Positions 1 to 6,965 of a stretch of DNA of 15,360 nucleotides are shown here, piece by piece. The notes below the pieces were generated by a model. It saw only the letters and a program-made list of their open reading frames with translations, searched no databases and was not told the DNA's origin. Source of the stretch: Candidatus Roizmanbacteria bacterium CG_4_10_14_0_2_um_filter_36_35 (lineage in GTDB: Bacteria > Patescibacteriota > Microgenomatia > UBA1406 > GWC2-37-13); assembly GCA_002792355.1 (NCBI GenBank), contig PFOE01000072.1, positions 1-15,360 on the forward strand. The letters run 5' to 3'. Made by a program: the position numbers and the translations under genes. How positions within the stretch are numbered: the first letter of the stretch is position 1; each line of letters opens with the position of its first letter.

Positions 1-27
1 AACCTGTGTAACGTTTTATTCTGAAGT

Positions 28-77
28 ACACCCCCGGGGTGTAATCCAGGATAAACCTTTGTCTCACCCCGGGGGTG
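28..77. repeat. Pair of GC-rich inverted repeats
   Basis: Two nearly identical perfect inverted repeats stand about 36 bases apart, centre to centre. The first is ACACCCC-C-GGGGTGT at 28-42 and the second is CACCCC-G-GGGGTG at 65-77. Both are far more GC-rich than their surroundings. They fall in or just before the start of the small ORF that ends at 289, so they could be a protein-binding site pair or the trace of a small repeat. No function is assigned. Confidence 0.5.
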
Positions 78-289
78 AAACTATTTTTTCCGAGCAGGAA
101 AAGATCAAGGGCCATATAGCAGAAATTCCAACCGGACGACCAACAAACGGCTACCCTTTTCGAGCTTTATTTATTGTCGATGAATTCAATAAATACTACG
201 ATGAACTAACACCTGAAGAACACGATAAGATTAACCATAGACTGAAAGCATTAAAAAGGTTGGCAAATAAAATATTATCTGTGCTATAA
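59..289 (+). CDS. Hypothetical small protein (possibly 5'-partial)
   Basis: I do not recognise this protein. The start shown is a TTG at 59, preceded by AGGA at 48-51 with a 7-base gap, giving 76 residues. However, the same frame is open back to base 2 with no ATG, so this may be the C-terminal part of a longer gene entering from outside the window. The product is charged and has no membrane segment; residues 47-76 look helical and lysine-rich. Base composition resembles ordinary coding sequence. The stop codon lies inside the -10 box of the serine promoter, so this ORF ends exactly where the next transcript begins. Confidence that it is a real gene is moderate; confidence in the start is low. 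Confidence 0.4.
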   Translation: MSHPGGETIFSEQEKIKGHIAEIPTGRPTNGYPFRALFIVDEFNKYYDELTPEEHDKINHRLKALKRLANKILSVL

Positions 290-297
290 TAATCTCA
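260..297 (+). promoter_or_regulatory. Promoter of the serine leader and operon
   Basis: A consensus extended -10 (TGC followed by TATAAT) sits at 282-290. A possible -35, TTGGCA, lies at 260-265 with a long 19-base spacer, so the extended -10 probably dominates. Counting from the -10 puts the start site near A297, three bases before the ATG at 300, so the leader ORF would be translated from a practically leaderless mRNA. Confidence 0.7.
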
Positions 298-299
298 AC

Positions 300-377
300 A
301 TGAATGACAGAGTAGATTTTACTAATAATTATTCACCTTCCTCATCCAGTTGCCCGTTTTTCGGGAGGTTGAAGTAG
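300..377 (+). CDS. Serine-rich leader peptide (attenuator uORF)
   Basis: A 25-codon ORF starts with ATG at 300 and ends in tandem stops (TAG 375-377, TGA 378-380). Codons 12-17 (333-350) are TCA CCT TCC TCA TCC AGT, which encode S-P-S-S-S-S, followed by Cys. Five serine codons in six, directly upstream of serine biosynthesis genes, is the hallmark of a leader peptide that measures charged tRNA-Ser by ribosome stalling, as known for the trp, his and thr leaders. No Shine-Dalgarno is visible, but the predicted start site is only three bases upstream, which fits leaderless initiation. The serine codons lie just upstream of the antiterminator strand (362-372), and the stop lies just after it, as the mechanism requires. 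The peptide itself is unlikely to have another role. It is too short for most gene finders. Confidence 0.8.
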   Translation: MNDRVDFTNNYSPSSSSCPFFGRLK

Positions 378-423
378 TGAATACAAAGTTTTAAAAATCA
401 ACCTCCCGCAGGGGAGGTTTTTT
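337..423 (+). promoter_or_regulatory. Serine attenuator (antiterminator/terminator switch)
   Basis: Segment 362-372 (CGGGAGGTTGA) is perfectly complementary over 11 bases to 398-408, forming an antiterminator with a 25-base loop. The same 398-408 segment supplies the 5' arm of a terminator hairpin at 400-419. The 5' side of 362-372 can instead pair in a small hairpin, 353-356 with 362-365, possibly extended by 337-343 with 365-374. Expected logic: a ribosome stalled on serine codons 333-350 leaves 362-372 free to form the antiterminator; a ribosome reaching the stop at 375 covers it, so the terminator forms. The terminator 3' arm (411-417, GGGGAGG) is also the best Shine-Dalgarno for the ATG at 428, so the switch could control translation as well. 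Confidence 0.75.
400..423 (+). terminator. Intrinsic terminator of the serine leader
   Basis: An 8-bp stem (AACCTCCC at 400-407 with GGGAGGTT at 412-419) closes a GCAG loop and runs into six T residues at 418-423. It lies immediately before the serBA start codon at 428, which makes sense only as a conditional terminator for the operon. Confidence 0.75.
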
Positions 424-427
424 AATT

Positions 428-2323
428 ATGAATAAAAACGATCTATATTTTATTATTGATTTTGATAGTACTTTTGTACAGGTTGAGGCATTGGATGAAT
501 TGGCTAATATTGCTTTGCGAAAAAATCCAAGGAAAAAAGAAATTTTAGAAAAAATTAAAAAAATAACTAAAGCCGGAATGGAAGGCAAGATTCCTTTTAA
601 TCAATCTCTTAAAAAAAGGATTAAATTATTCGAAACGAACAAAAAAGATTTAAACAAATTAATAAGATTGCTTAAACGAAAAATCACCGTTTCAATTGCC
701 CGTAATAAAGAATTCTTTAGAAAATATCATAAAAATATTTATATTATTTCCGGCGGATTCAAAGAATATATTTTGCCTTTATTTAAACCTTTAGGAATTG
801 ATAAAAAAAATATTTTAGCTAACGAGTTTATTTTTGATTCTCAAGGAAAAATTATTGGTTTTGATAAAAAAAATCTGTTATCACAAGATAAAGGAAAAAT
901 TAAACAAATTAAGACTCTTAACTTACCCGGAAAAATTTATGTCATCGGCGATAGTTATACTGATTATCAAATAAAAGAAGCTGGATTAGCAAATAATTTT
1001 TTTGTTTTTTGCGAAAATATAAAAAGAGATGCTATAATTAAAAAAGCTGACCGTGTATTACCAAATTTTGACGAATTTTTATATTTATTTGATTTTCCCC
1101 GATCCTATTCTTATCCAAAAAATAGAATAAAAGTTTTATTATTGGAAAATATTAACCAGACAGCAATTAATTTATTTTTTAAAGAAGGCTATCAGGTCGA
1201 AACCTTACCAAATGCTTTAAATGAAGATGAATTAATAAAAAAAATTACTGATATTTCTATCTTAGGAATCAGATCTCGCACTAAAGTTACTAATGAGATT
1301 TTGGTTAAAGCAAAGAAATTACTGGCAATCGGTGCTTTTTGTATTGGTACCAATCAGATTGATTTAAAAACCGCTTCGCAAAAAGGAATCACCGTTTTCA
1401 ATGCTCCATACAGCAATACCAGAAGTGTTGTTGAGCTAGCGATTGGAGAAATCATTATGCTTTACCGAAGAATATTTGAAAAAAATAAAAAATTACACCA
1501 AGGGATTTGGGATAAGTTAGTCAAAAATTGCTTTGAAATTAGAGGAAAAAAATTGGGAATTATTGGCTATGGAAATATTGGCTCTCAACTTTCAGTTTTA
1601 GCCGAAAACTTAGGAATGGAAGTATATTTTTATGACGCTGTGGATAAATTAGCTTTGGGAAATGCTATTAAATGTGAATCTCTTAAAGAATTGTTAGGAA
1701 AAGTTAATGTAGTTACTTTACATGTTGATGGAAGAGAAACTAACAAAAATTTAATTGGTTATAAAGAATTTAAGCTTATGAAAGATAAGGTATTATTTTT
1801 GAATTTAAGCCGGGGATTTGTTGTTGATATAAAAGCATTGGCCGATAATATTAAAAATGGAAAAATTGCCGGAGCAGCCATCGATGTTTTTACTAATGAA
1901 CCAAGAAAAAATAATGAAAAATTTATCTGTCAGTTACAGAATCTCCCCAACGTTATTTTAACTCCTCATATTGCGGGAAACACTGAAGAAGCACAAAAAA
2001 ATATTGGTGATTTTGTCACTAAAAAAATTATTGATTATATTAATACCGGTAATACCATGTTAAGCGTCAATTTTCCAAATATCCAATTGCCTCAACAAAA
2101 AAAATTTCATCGGTTAATTCATATTCATCAAAACATTCCTGGTATTCTAGCAAAAATTAATAGTATTTTAGGAAATAATAATATTAATATTGAAGGCCAA
2201 TATTTAAAAACTAACGAGAATATCGGTTATGTGATTACTGATGTTAATAAGAAATATAATCCAAGTGTGATGAGTGAGTTAAAAAAAATTCCTGGAACTA
2301 TTAGATTTAGAATTTTATACTAA
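428..2323 (+). CDS. Phosphoserine phosphatase-3-phosphoglycerate dehydrogenase fusion
   Basis: This 631-residue bifunctional enzyme would carry out the first and last steps of serine synthesis in the cytoplasm. Residues 1-220 form a HAD-type phosphoserine phosphatase: motif I DFDST (11-15, nucleophile D11), SGG (108-110), K155, and GDSYTD (174-179) in place of the usual GDGxND. Residues 234-545 are a D-isomer 2-hydroxyacid dehydrogenase of the SerA type, with the NAD loop GYGNIGS (380-386) and catalytic R462 (SRG), E491 (NEP) and H514 (PHIAGNT). Residues about 559-631 are an ACT domain, the usual site of serine feedback binding in SerA. It is followed 7 bases later by the aminotransferase gene. 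GGGGAGG at 411-417 is the Shine-Dalgarno. The DNA is strikingly AT-rich compared with serS. The domain calls are firm; that both activities work in one chain is inference. Confidence 0.92.
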   Translation: MNKNDLYFIIDFDSTFVQVEALDELANIALRKNPRKKEILEKIKKITKAGMEGKIPFNQSLKKRIKLFETNKKDLNKLIRLLKRKITVSIARNKEFFRKYHKNIYIISGGFKEYILPLFKPLGIDKKNILANEFIFDSQGKIIGFDKKNLLSQDKGKIKQIKTLNLPGKIYVIGDSYTDYQIKEAGLANNFFVFCENIKRDAIIKKADRVLPNFDEFLYLFDFPRSYSYPKNRIKVLLLENINQTAINLFFKEGYQVETLPNALNEDELIKKITDISILGIRSRTKVTNEILVKAKKLLAIGAFCIGTNQIDLKTASQKGITVFNAPYSNTRSVVELAIGEIIMLYRRIFEKNKKLHQGIWDKLVKNCFEIRGKKLGIIGYGNIGSQLSVLAENLGMEVYFYDAVDKLALGNAIKCESLKELLGKVNVVTLHVDGRETNKNLIGYKEFKLMKDKVLFLNLSRGFVVDIKALADNIKNGKIAGAAIDVFTNEPRKNNEKFICQLQNLPNVILTPHIAGNTEEAQKNIGDFVTKKIIDYINTGNTMLSVNFPNIQLPQQKKFHRLIHIHQNIPGILAKINSILGNNNINIEGQYLKTNENIGYVITDVNKKYNPSVMSELKKIPGTIRFRILY

Positions 2324-2330
2324 GAATTTT

Positions 2331-3404
2331 ATGAAAAAATATTTTTTTACTCCCGGTCCATCACAATTATTTCCAACTATTTCAAAGCACATTAAAAATG
2401 CTGTCAACTATAATATTTCCTCGATTTCACATCGTGGTCAACAATTCAAGCAAATATTCAAAAATACTGTCGACTCCCTAAAAAAACTACTTAATATTCC
2501 TGATACTTATTATGTTTTTTTTCTATCTTCAGCTACTGAAGCAATGGAGAGAATTATTGAAAATTGCGTTGAGAAATATAGTTTTCATTTTGTCAATGGC
2601 GCATTTTCTAAAAAATTTTTTGAAATTGCTTCTGACTTAAAAAAGGAGCCTTTTGAATATGAAGTAGATTATGGAAAAGGGTTTAATTTTAATGCCATTG
2701 CCATTCCAAAAAAAATTGAGCTTATTTGTTTTACTCATAATGAAACAAGTACCGGTGTTGCTCTAAATGTAAATGATATTTATAAGTTTAAAAAGTTATA
2801 TCCCAATAAACTGATTGCAGTCGATATAGTTTCTTCTGTTCCTTATGTTGATCTTAATTATTCTCTAGTAGATATTATTTTTTTCTCAGTCCAAAAGGGT
2901 TTTGGTTTACCAGCCGGTTTAGGAGTTTTGATTATCAGCCCTCAGGCCCTAGAAAAATCAAAATATCTGGCTAACAAAAATTTAAACATAGGCAGTCATC
3001 ATAGTTTTATTGAACTTGTAAACTATGCCCAAAAAAATCAAACACCCGAAACACCTAATGTTTTTGCAATCTATTTATTAGAAAAGGTTATAAACGATAT
3101 GCTCAAAATAGGAATAAATAATATTAGGAAAAATACTGATATAAAAGCAAAATTACTTTATAAATTTTTAGATAATAATGATGGATTTAAACCATTTGTA
3201 GAAAAAAAATCAGTCCGTTCAAAAACTGTCATCACCAGTGAAGTAAAAATTGGATCGCAGGAGATTATAAAAAAATTAATAAGAAAAGGATTTATTGTAG
3301 GAAACGGGTATGGAATATATAAAGACAAACATATTCGTATTGCCAACTTTCCTGCTCACACAATACAATCAGTAAAAGGACTAATAACTCAATTGTCAAT
3401 TTAA
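2331..3404 (+). CDS. serC: Phosphoserine aminotransferase (class V)
   Basis: A PLP enzyme of 357 residues that would convert 3-phosphohydroxypyruvate and glutamate into phosphoserine, the middle step between the two activities of the upstream fusion protein. Visible features are the N-terminal TPGPSQL segment (7-13), SHRG (33-36, matching the SHR substrate-binding segment of SerC), SSATEA (66-71, phosphate-binding region of PLP), D165 (AVDIVSS, contact to the pyridine nitrogen), the Schiff-base lysine K189 in SVQKGFG, and R336 in HIRIANF near the C-terminus. It starts 7 bases after the serBA stop, so the two are co-transcribed and share the attenuator. Composition is AT-rich like serBA. A relative such as alanine-glyoxylate aminotransferase cannot be excluded by sequence alone, but the operon context argues strongly for SerC. 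Confidence 0.88.
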   Translation: MKKYFFTPGPSQLFPTISKHIKNAVNYNISSISHRGQQFKQIFKNTVDSLKKLLNIPDTYYVFFLSSATEAMERIIENCVEKYSFHFVNGAFSKKFFEIASDLKKEPFEYEVDYGKGFNFNAIAIPKKIELICFTHNETSTGVALNVNDIYKFKKLYPNKLIAVDIVSSVPYVDLNYSLVDIIFFSVQKGFGLPAGLGVLIISPQALEKSKYLANKNLNIGSHHSFIELVNYAQKNQTPETPNVFAIYLLEKVINDMLKIGINNIRKNTDIKAKLLYKFLDNNDGFKPFVEKKSVRSKTVITSEVKIGSQEIIKKLIRKGFIVGNGYGIYKDKHIRIANFPAHTIQSVKGLITQLSI

Positions 3405-3422
3405 TCTTTACTAGATTTAGGC

Positions 3423-3435
3423 TATAATTAAAAAA
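3423..3435 (+). promoter_or_regulatory. Leaderless promoter of serS
   Basis: TATAAT at 3423-3428 lies eight bases before the serS ATG, so transcription should begin near 3435, about two bases upstream of the start codon. No good -35 is present at 17 bases. The gene would therefore have its own leaderless transcript in addition to any read-through from serC. Confidence 0.55.
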
Positions 3436-3436
3436 T

Positions 3437-4693
3437 ATGTTATCCCTCGATTTCATCCGTACCAACAAGGCTAAGATTTTAGAGGCGGCGAAAAACAAAG
3501 GCCGCCAGGTTGATTTGGATAAGATTATTTCCCTAGACGATGAAAGGCGAAAACTAATTCAACAAACTCAAAAACTAAGGGAAGAACGAAATAAATTAGC
3601 TAAGCAAGGTAAACCCCACTCCGCCGAAGGCTCCGTTAGGGGCAGGGAAATTAAAGATGAACTAAAAAAAATTGAGGAAAAACTCGCTAAAATCCAGTCA
3701 CAATTAGATTTATTAATCTCATATGTCCCAAACGTCCCGCTAGATGAAGTCCCAATTGGAAAAGACGCTACTGGAAATAAGGAATTAAGAAAGTGGGGAG
3801 ATCTTCCAAAATTTGACTTTAAACCGAAATCTCATATTGAACTTGGGGAAGATCTTGACTTGATTGATCTTGAACGTGGAGCTAAAGTGTCAGGTTTTAG
3901 GGGTTATTTTTTGAAAAACCAAGCGGCTCTTCTTCAGTCTGCTCTAATGTTCTATGTTTTCAATAAGTTAGTTAAAAAAGACTATACGCCGATTATTGCG
4001 CCAGCTGTAATAAAAGGCTTCGCTCTCTTTGGCTGCGGCCAGTTTCCTTGGGGAGAGCAAGATACTTATAAACTAAATGATGAAGATGCATATCTTGCTG
4101 GAACTGCTGAACAACCAGTCACTTCTTATTACTCTGGAGAAATTCTCAATGAAAAAGATCTGCCGAAAAAATTCGTCGCTTTTTCTCCCTGTTTCAGAAA
4201 AGAAGCCGGTGCTTATGGAAAAGATACTAAAGGTCTGTACCGGCTTCATGAATTTTGGAAGGTGGAACAGGTAATTATTGGTAAAAACGATATTGAAGAA
4301 GCAAAAGAACTCCATGAAGAATTGCAAAAAAACTGTGAGGAAATTTTGCAAGACCTGAAACTACCCTATCGAGTTTTATTAATGTGCACTGGTGATATGG
4401 GCGAACCCCAGATGAAAAAATACGACACAGAAACCTGGATGCCGTCACGTCAGGCATACGGAGAAACCATGTCAAACTCAATTATGGGAGATTTCCAGAC
4501 AAGAAGACTTAAAATCAAATACCGAAAAAAGGACGGTTCGACTGAATACTGTTTTTCCTTAAATAACACTGCTCTAGCTTCTCCTAGAATATTAATTGCC
4601 ATCTTAGAAAACTATCAACAGAAAGACGGTAGCATCACTATACCAAAAATTCTTCAACCACTGGTTGGCTTCGAGAAAATTAATACTTTATAA
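3437..4693 (+). CDS. serS: Seryl-tRNA synthetase
   Basis: A class II aminoacyl-tRNA synthetase of 418 residues that charges tRNA-Ser with serine. Residues 1-100 form the N-terminal long helical arm that grips tRNA-Ser. The catalytic domain shows TAEQP (223-227, the serine/ATP-site TxE motif), motif 2 FRKEAGAYGKDT (253-264) and motif 3 around NNTALASPRILIAILENYQ (376-394, with R384). Its length is normal for the family. The arm contains an odd segment, GKPHSAEGSVRGRE (58-71), at the expected turn of the coiled coil, encoded by a GC-rich patch that resembles the small repeats found elsewhere in the window. It follows serC by 32 bases and has its own -10 box. Its position after the serine genes links synthesis and use of serine, and the product is what the upstream leader indirectly measures. 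The start is set by the near-leaderless promoter. Confidence 0.97.
   Translation: MLSLDFIRTNKAKILEAAKNKGRQVDLDKIISLDDERRKLIQQTQKLREERNKLAKQGKPHSAEGSVRGREIKDELKKIEEKLAKIQSQLDLLISYVPNVPLDEVPIGKDATGNKELRKWGDLPKFDFKPKSHIELGEDLDLIDLERGAKVSGFRGYFLKNQAALLQSALMFYVFNKLVKKDYTPIIAPAVIKGFALFGCGQFPWGEQDTYKLNDEDAYLAGTAEQPVTSYYSGEILNEKDLPKKFVAFSPCFRKEAGAYGKDTKGLYRLHEFWKVEQVIIGKNDIEEAKELHEELQKNCEEILQDLKLPYRVLLMCTGDMGEPQMKKYDTETWMPSRQAYGETMSNSIMGDFQTRRLKIKYRKKDGSTEYCFSLNNTALASPRILIAILENYQQKDGSITIPKILQPLVGFEKINTL
3614..3645. repeat. GC-rich insert in the serS arm
   Basis: The stretch 3614-3642 begins CCCC and ends GGGG and contains CTCCGCCGAAGGCTCCG, much richer in GC than the flanking lysine/glutamate codons. 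It encodes SerRS residues of about 60-70 at the tip of the coiled-coil hairpin. It resembles the GC-rich hairpin repeats at 15230-15345, so a repeat insertion that stayed in frame is plausible but unproven. Confidence 0.4.
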
Positions 4694-4712
4694 ACTTTAC
4701 GAACTTTATGAA

Positions 4713-6938
4713 CTAAGGTTTTGGCGTCGGCGTTGCCAATGCTTCCTGTCCGCAGTTAACCTTATTTTCCGTTCCTTTAATGAAATATTCTTTTCTGCCA
4801 AAAAAACAGGTCTTCTCAACGACATTATCTGGTTTGCTATACCAGCGATTATCATTACTATAATTTTTAAGAAGATAACTCATCATTCTATTCCAGATCG
4901 GCGCGGCGCCAGTTATACCCGATGACAGATAAGGATTCATTGGAGAGTTGTCATTATTACCGACCCAGACCGTCACTAAAAAATCAGGTGAATAACCAAC
5001 TGTCCAGTTGTCTTTTTTACTGTCGGTTGTTCCAGTCTTAACCGCGACTTTATAACCTGGAATTTCAAGAGCCGAATTTGGCCCAAACGCCCAGGTCCGG
5101 GCAAAATTATCAGCTAAAATATCAGAGATAATAAAAGAAACACCGGGATCCATTTCTCTGATTTTGAAAGGTCTTAGTTCCTTTATCACTTCGCCTTGAT
5201 TATTCTCGATTTTTAAATAATAGCTCAAAGGTAGCTTATATCCTAAATTGGCTAAAGTCCCAAACGCTTCGGCCATATCAGTCATTCTTACTTCTCCTCC
5301 ACCCAAGGTAAGGGACAAGCCATAACGCGACCGATCTTTCCAAGTATCTATTCCGAGCTTTTGAGCAAAATCGATAAAATTGTCAACCCCAACTGTGTTT
5401 AGAACTTTAACCGCCGGAACGTTATATGAATTAGCCAAAGCATAACGGAGCGGAACTTTACCGTGGAATTTATCGTCATAATTTACAGGCTGATAAGAAC
5501 TGCTGCCTGGAATTTTAAATATAACCGGACTGTCATCGATGATAGTTGCTGCCGTATAGCCTTTTTGCAAAGCCAGGGAATACATAATCGGCTTAATCGA
5601 ACTCCCAGGCTGTCTATTGGCTGTCGTCACGTTAAATGCCCCCCAAGGTTGGTAAAAATAATCCACTGAACCAACCATAACTAAGATTTCCCCTGTCACC
5701 GGCCTTGTTACTAGAATAGCGCCGTTGGTAACATTTAGAAAGTTTATTTTTTCCAATTCTTCTTTGAGAATTTTTTCTGCTTCATCTTGAACTTCTGAAT
5801 CCAAAGTTGTCGTTACATTTAATCCACCTTCTTCTACTTTCTGAATGCCATAATTAGATTCAAGCTGACTTTTAACATAAAAAACAAAATGCGGTGCTCT
5901 TATCGATGTCTCAGGCGGCAAGACTTCCAATTTTGACTTTTGACTTTTTACTTTTGACTTTTCATCGATGAATTTTTGTTTGACCATTGCTTCCAAAACC
6001 TCGTTTCTCCGTCTCAAAGCCGCCTCTGGATTAGTATAAGGAGAATAGGTCGAAGGTGCTTGGGGCAGTCCGGCTAGTAAGGCTGCTTCTTCCAGTGTCA
6101 ACTCTCTAGCCGGTTTGCCAAAATATGTCTTAGCTGCTTCTTCAATACCGTATGACGACCCACCATAAGGAACTTGATTTAAATACATCTCTAAAATCTG
6201 TTCTTTGTTATAAATCTTTTCTGTCCAAAGAGCTAAAATAATTTCTTTTAATTTCCGTTCTAATGTTCTTTCCGGAGTTAAAAGAGCGCTCTTGACCAAT
6301 TGTTGAGTAATTGTCGAGCCACCCTGAAGGTTTTTATTAAGAATTGTTTCTTTAAAAGCTCGCAAAATACCAGAAGTCCAAGCGATACCATTGTGTTTAA
6401 AGAAATCTTTATCCTCGATGGCAATCGTCGATTGGATTACATAGGAAGGTAGATTCTTAAGAGAGACTTTGGTTCTGTTTTGATCGCGGTATATTTCATA
6501 CAAAAGTTGACCGTTTCTATCATAGATGTGTGTAGATAAAGGATAATTTACTTTTCCTATATTGTTAGGTGAAGGCAGCGCTTTAATGAAAAAATATGAC
6601 TGATAAAAAGAAAAAAATATTACCATAGTCAAACAGCCTAAAAGAAAGTACTTAACTCTGGTTAGTACTTCTTTCCTCCGTGTCATCCCGAGCGAACGAA
6701 GTGAGTCGAGGGATCTTAAAGAAAGATTCCTCCACGGAGCCTGCCCTGAGCGAAGTCGAAGGGGTCGGAATGACAAACGACTAATTAAACTTCTTAAATA
6801 TCTAAATAAATTCAAAAAAAACCTAAAAATAAATCTAAACGGCTTCTGGGTCATCTCGCCAACGAAGATAAAAAAGTTAGCCAGATAATATAGTCCCTTA
6901 AATATCAATCCAAATAGATCGCGAAGAACGTTTCTCAT
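4713..6938 (-). CDS. Class A penicillin-binding protein (transglycosylase/transpeptidase)
   Basis: A bifunctional peptidoglycan synthase of 741 residues acting outside the membrane: it polymerises lipid II glycan and cross-links stem peptides. A long cytoplasmic N-terminus (1-94) with an aromatic-rich, amphipathic part precedes one membrane helix (about 96-118). The glycosyltransferase domain has the catalytic E175 in EDKDFFKHNG (175-184) and GGSTITQQL (206-214). The transpeptidase domain has SxxK (S446-K449, in QPGSSIKP), SxN (SYN, 504-506) and KTGT (634-637). The tail is Pro/Thr-rich. Two low-complexity insertions stand out: residues about 58-86 come from a TGTCAT-ended repeat (6681-6775) and residues 327-337 (KSKVKSQKSKL) from an AAAGTCA-type tandem repeat. 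It is the last gene after the sortase, 27 bases apart, and converges on serS with only 19 bases between the stops. No terminator is seen in that gap. Confidence 0.95.
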   Translation of the reverse strand: MRNVLRDLFGLIFKGLYYLANFFIFVGEMTQKPFRFIFRFFLNLFRYLRSLISRLSFRPLRLRSGQAPWRNLSLRSLDSLRSLGMTRRKEVLTRVKYFLLGCLTMVIFFSFYQSYFFIKALPSPNNIGKVNYPLSTHIYDRNGQLLYEIYRDQNRTKVSLKNLPSYVIQSTIAIEDKDFFKHNGIAWTSGILRAFKETILNKNLQGGSTITQQLVKSALLTPERTLERKLKEIILALWTEKIYNKEQILEMYLNQVPYGGSSYGIEEAAKTYFGKPARELTLEEAALLAGLPQAPSTYSPYTNPEAALRRRNEVLEAMVKQKFIDEKSKVKSQKSKLEVLPPETSIRAPHFVFYVKSQLESNYGIQKVEEGGLNVTTTLDSEVQDEAEKILKEELEKINFLNVTNGAILVTRPVTGEILVMVGSVDYFYQPWGAFNVTTANRQPGSSIKPIMYSLALQKGYTAATIIDDSPVIFKIPGSSSYQPVNYDDKFHGKVPLRYALANSYNVPAVKVLNTVGVDNFIDFAQKLGIDTWKDRSRYGLSLTLGGGEVRMTDMAEAFGTLANLGYKLPLSYYLKIENNQGEVIKELRPFKIREMDPGVSFIISDILADNFARTWAFGPNSALEIPGYKVAVKTGTTDSKKDNWTVGYSPDFLVTVWVGNNDNSPMNPYLSSGITGAAPIWNRMMSYLLKNYSNDNRWYSKPDNVVEKTCFFGRKEYFIKGTENKVNCGQEALATPTPKP
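5931..5963. repeat. Tandem TTTTGAC-type repeat inside the PBP gene
   Basis: The plus strand reads TTTTGAC TTTTGAC TTTTTAC TTTTGAC TTTTC, which is four heptamer units and part of a fifth. It encodes the in-frame lysine/serine segment KSKVKSQKSKL at PBP residues 327-337, between the glycosyltransferase and transpeptidase domains. It is probably a slippage-prone linker. Confidence 0.7.
6681..6775. repeat. Small inverted-repeat element within the PBP reading frame
   Basis: A 95-base GC-rich element starts TGTCATCCCGAG and ends CGGAATGACA, so its ends are inverted. Inside are AGCGAA/GAGTCGAGGGATC and CCTGAGCGAAGTCGAAGGG. It shares both ends and internal words with the element at 11261-11328. It is read through in frame and supplies about 29 cytoplasmic residues (about 58-86, including RLRSGQAPW) of the PBP. 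This looks like a miniature mobile repeat tolerated in a non-critical part of the protein. Confidence 0.75.
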
Positions 6939-6965
6939 GAGGCTAATTTTAACAAATGCTATGGG

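Noticed and set aside
2..58. Upstream extension of the first ORF
   Set aside because: The frame is open but has no ATG or other good start, and palindromes lie in it; kept only as a possible partial gene.
290..427. T-box riboswitch for serine genes
   Set aside because: The leader is too short for a T-box stem I and lacks the conserved T-box AGGGTGG bulge; the serine-codon leader ORF explains the terminator better.
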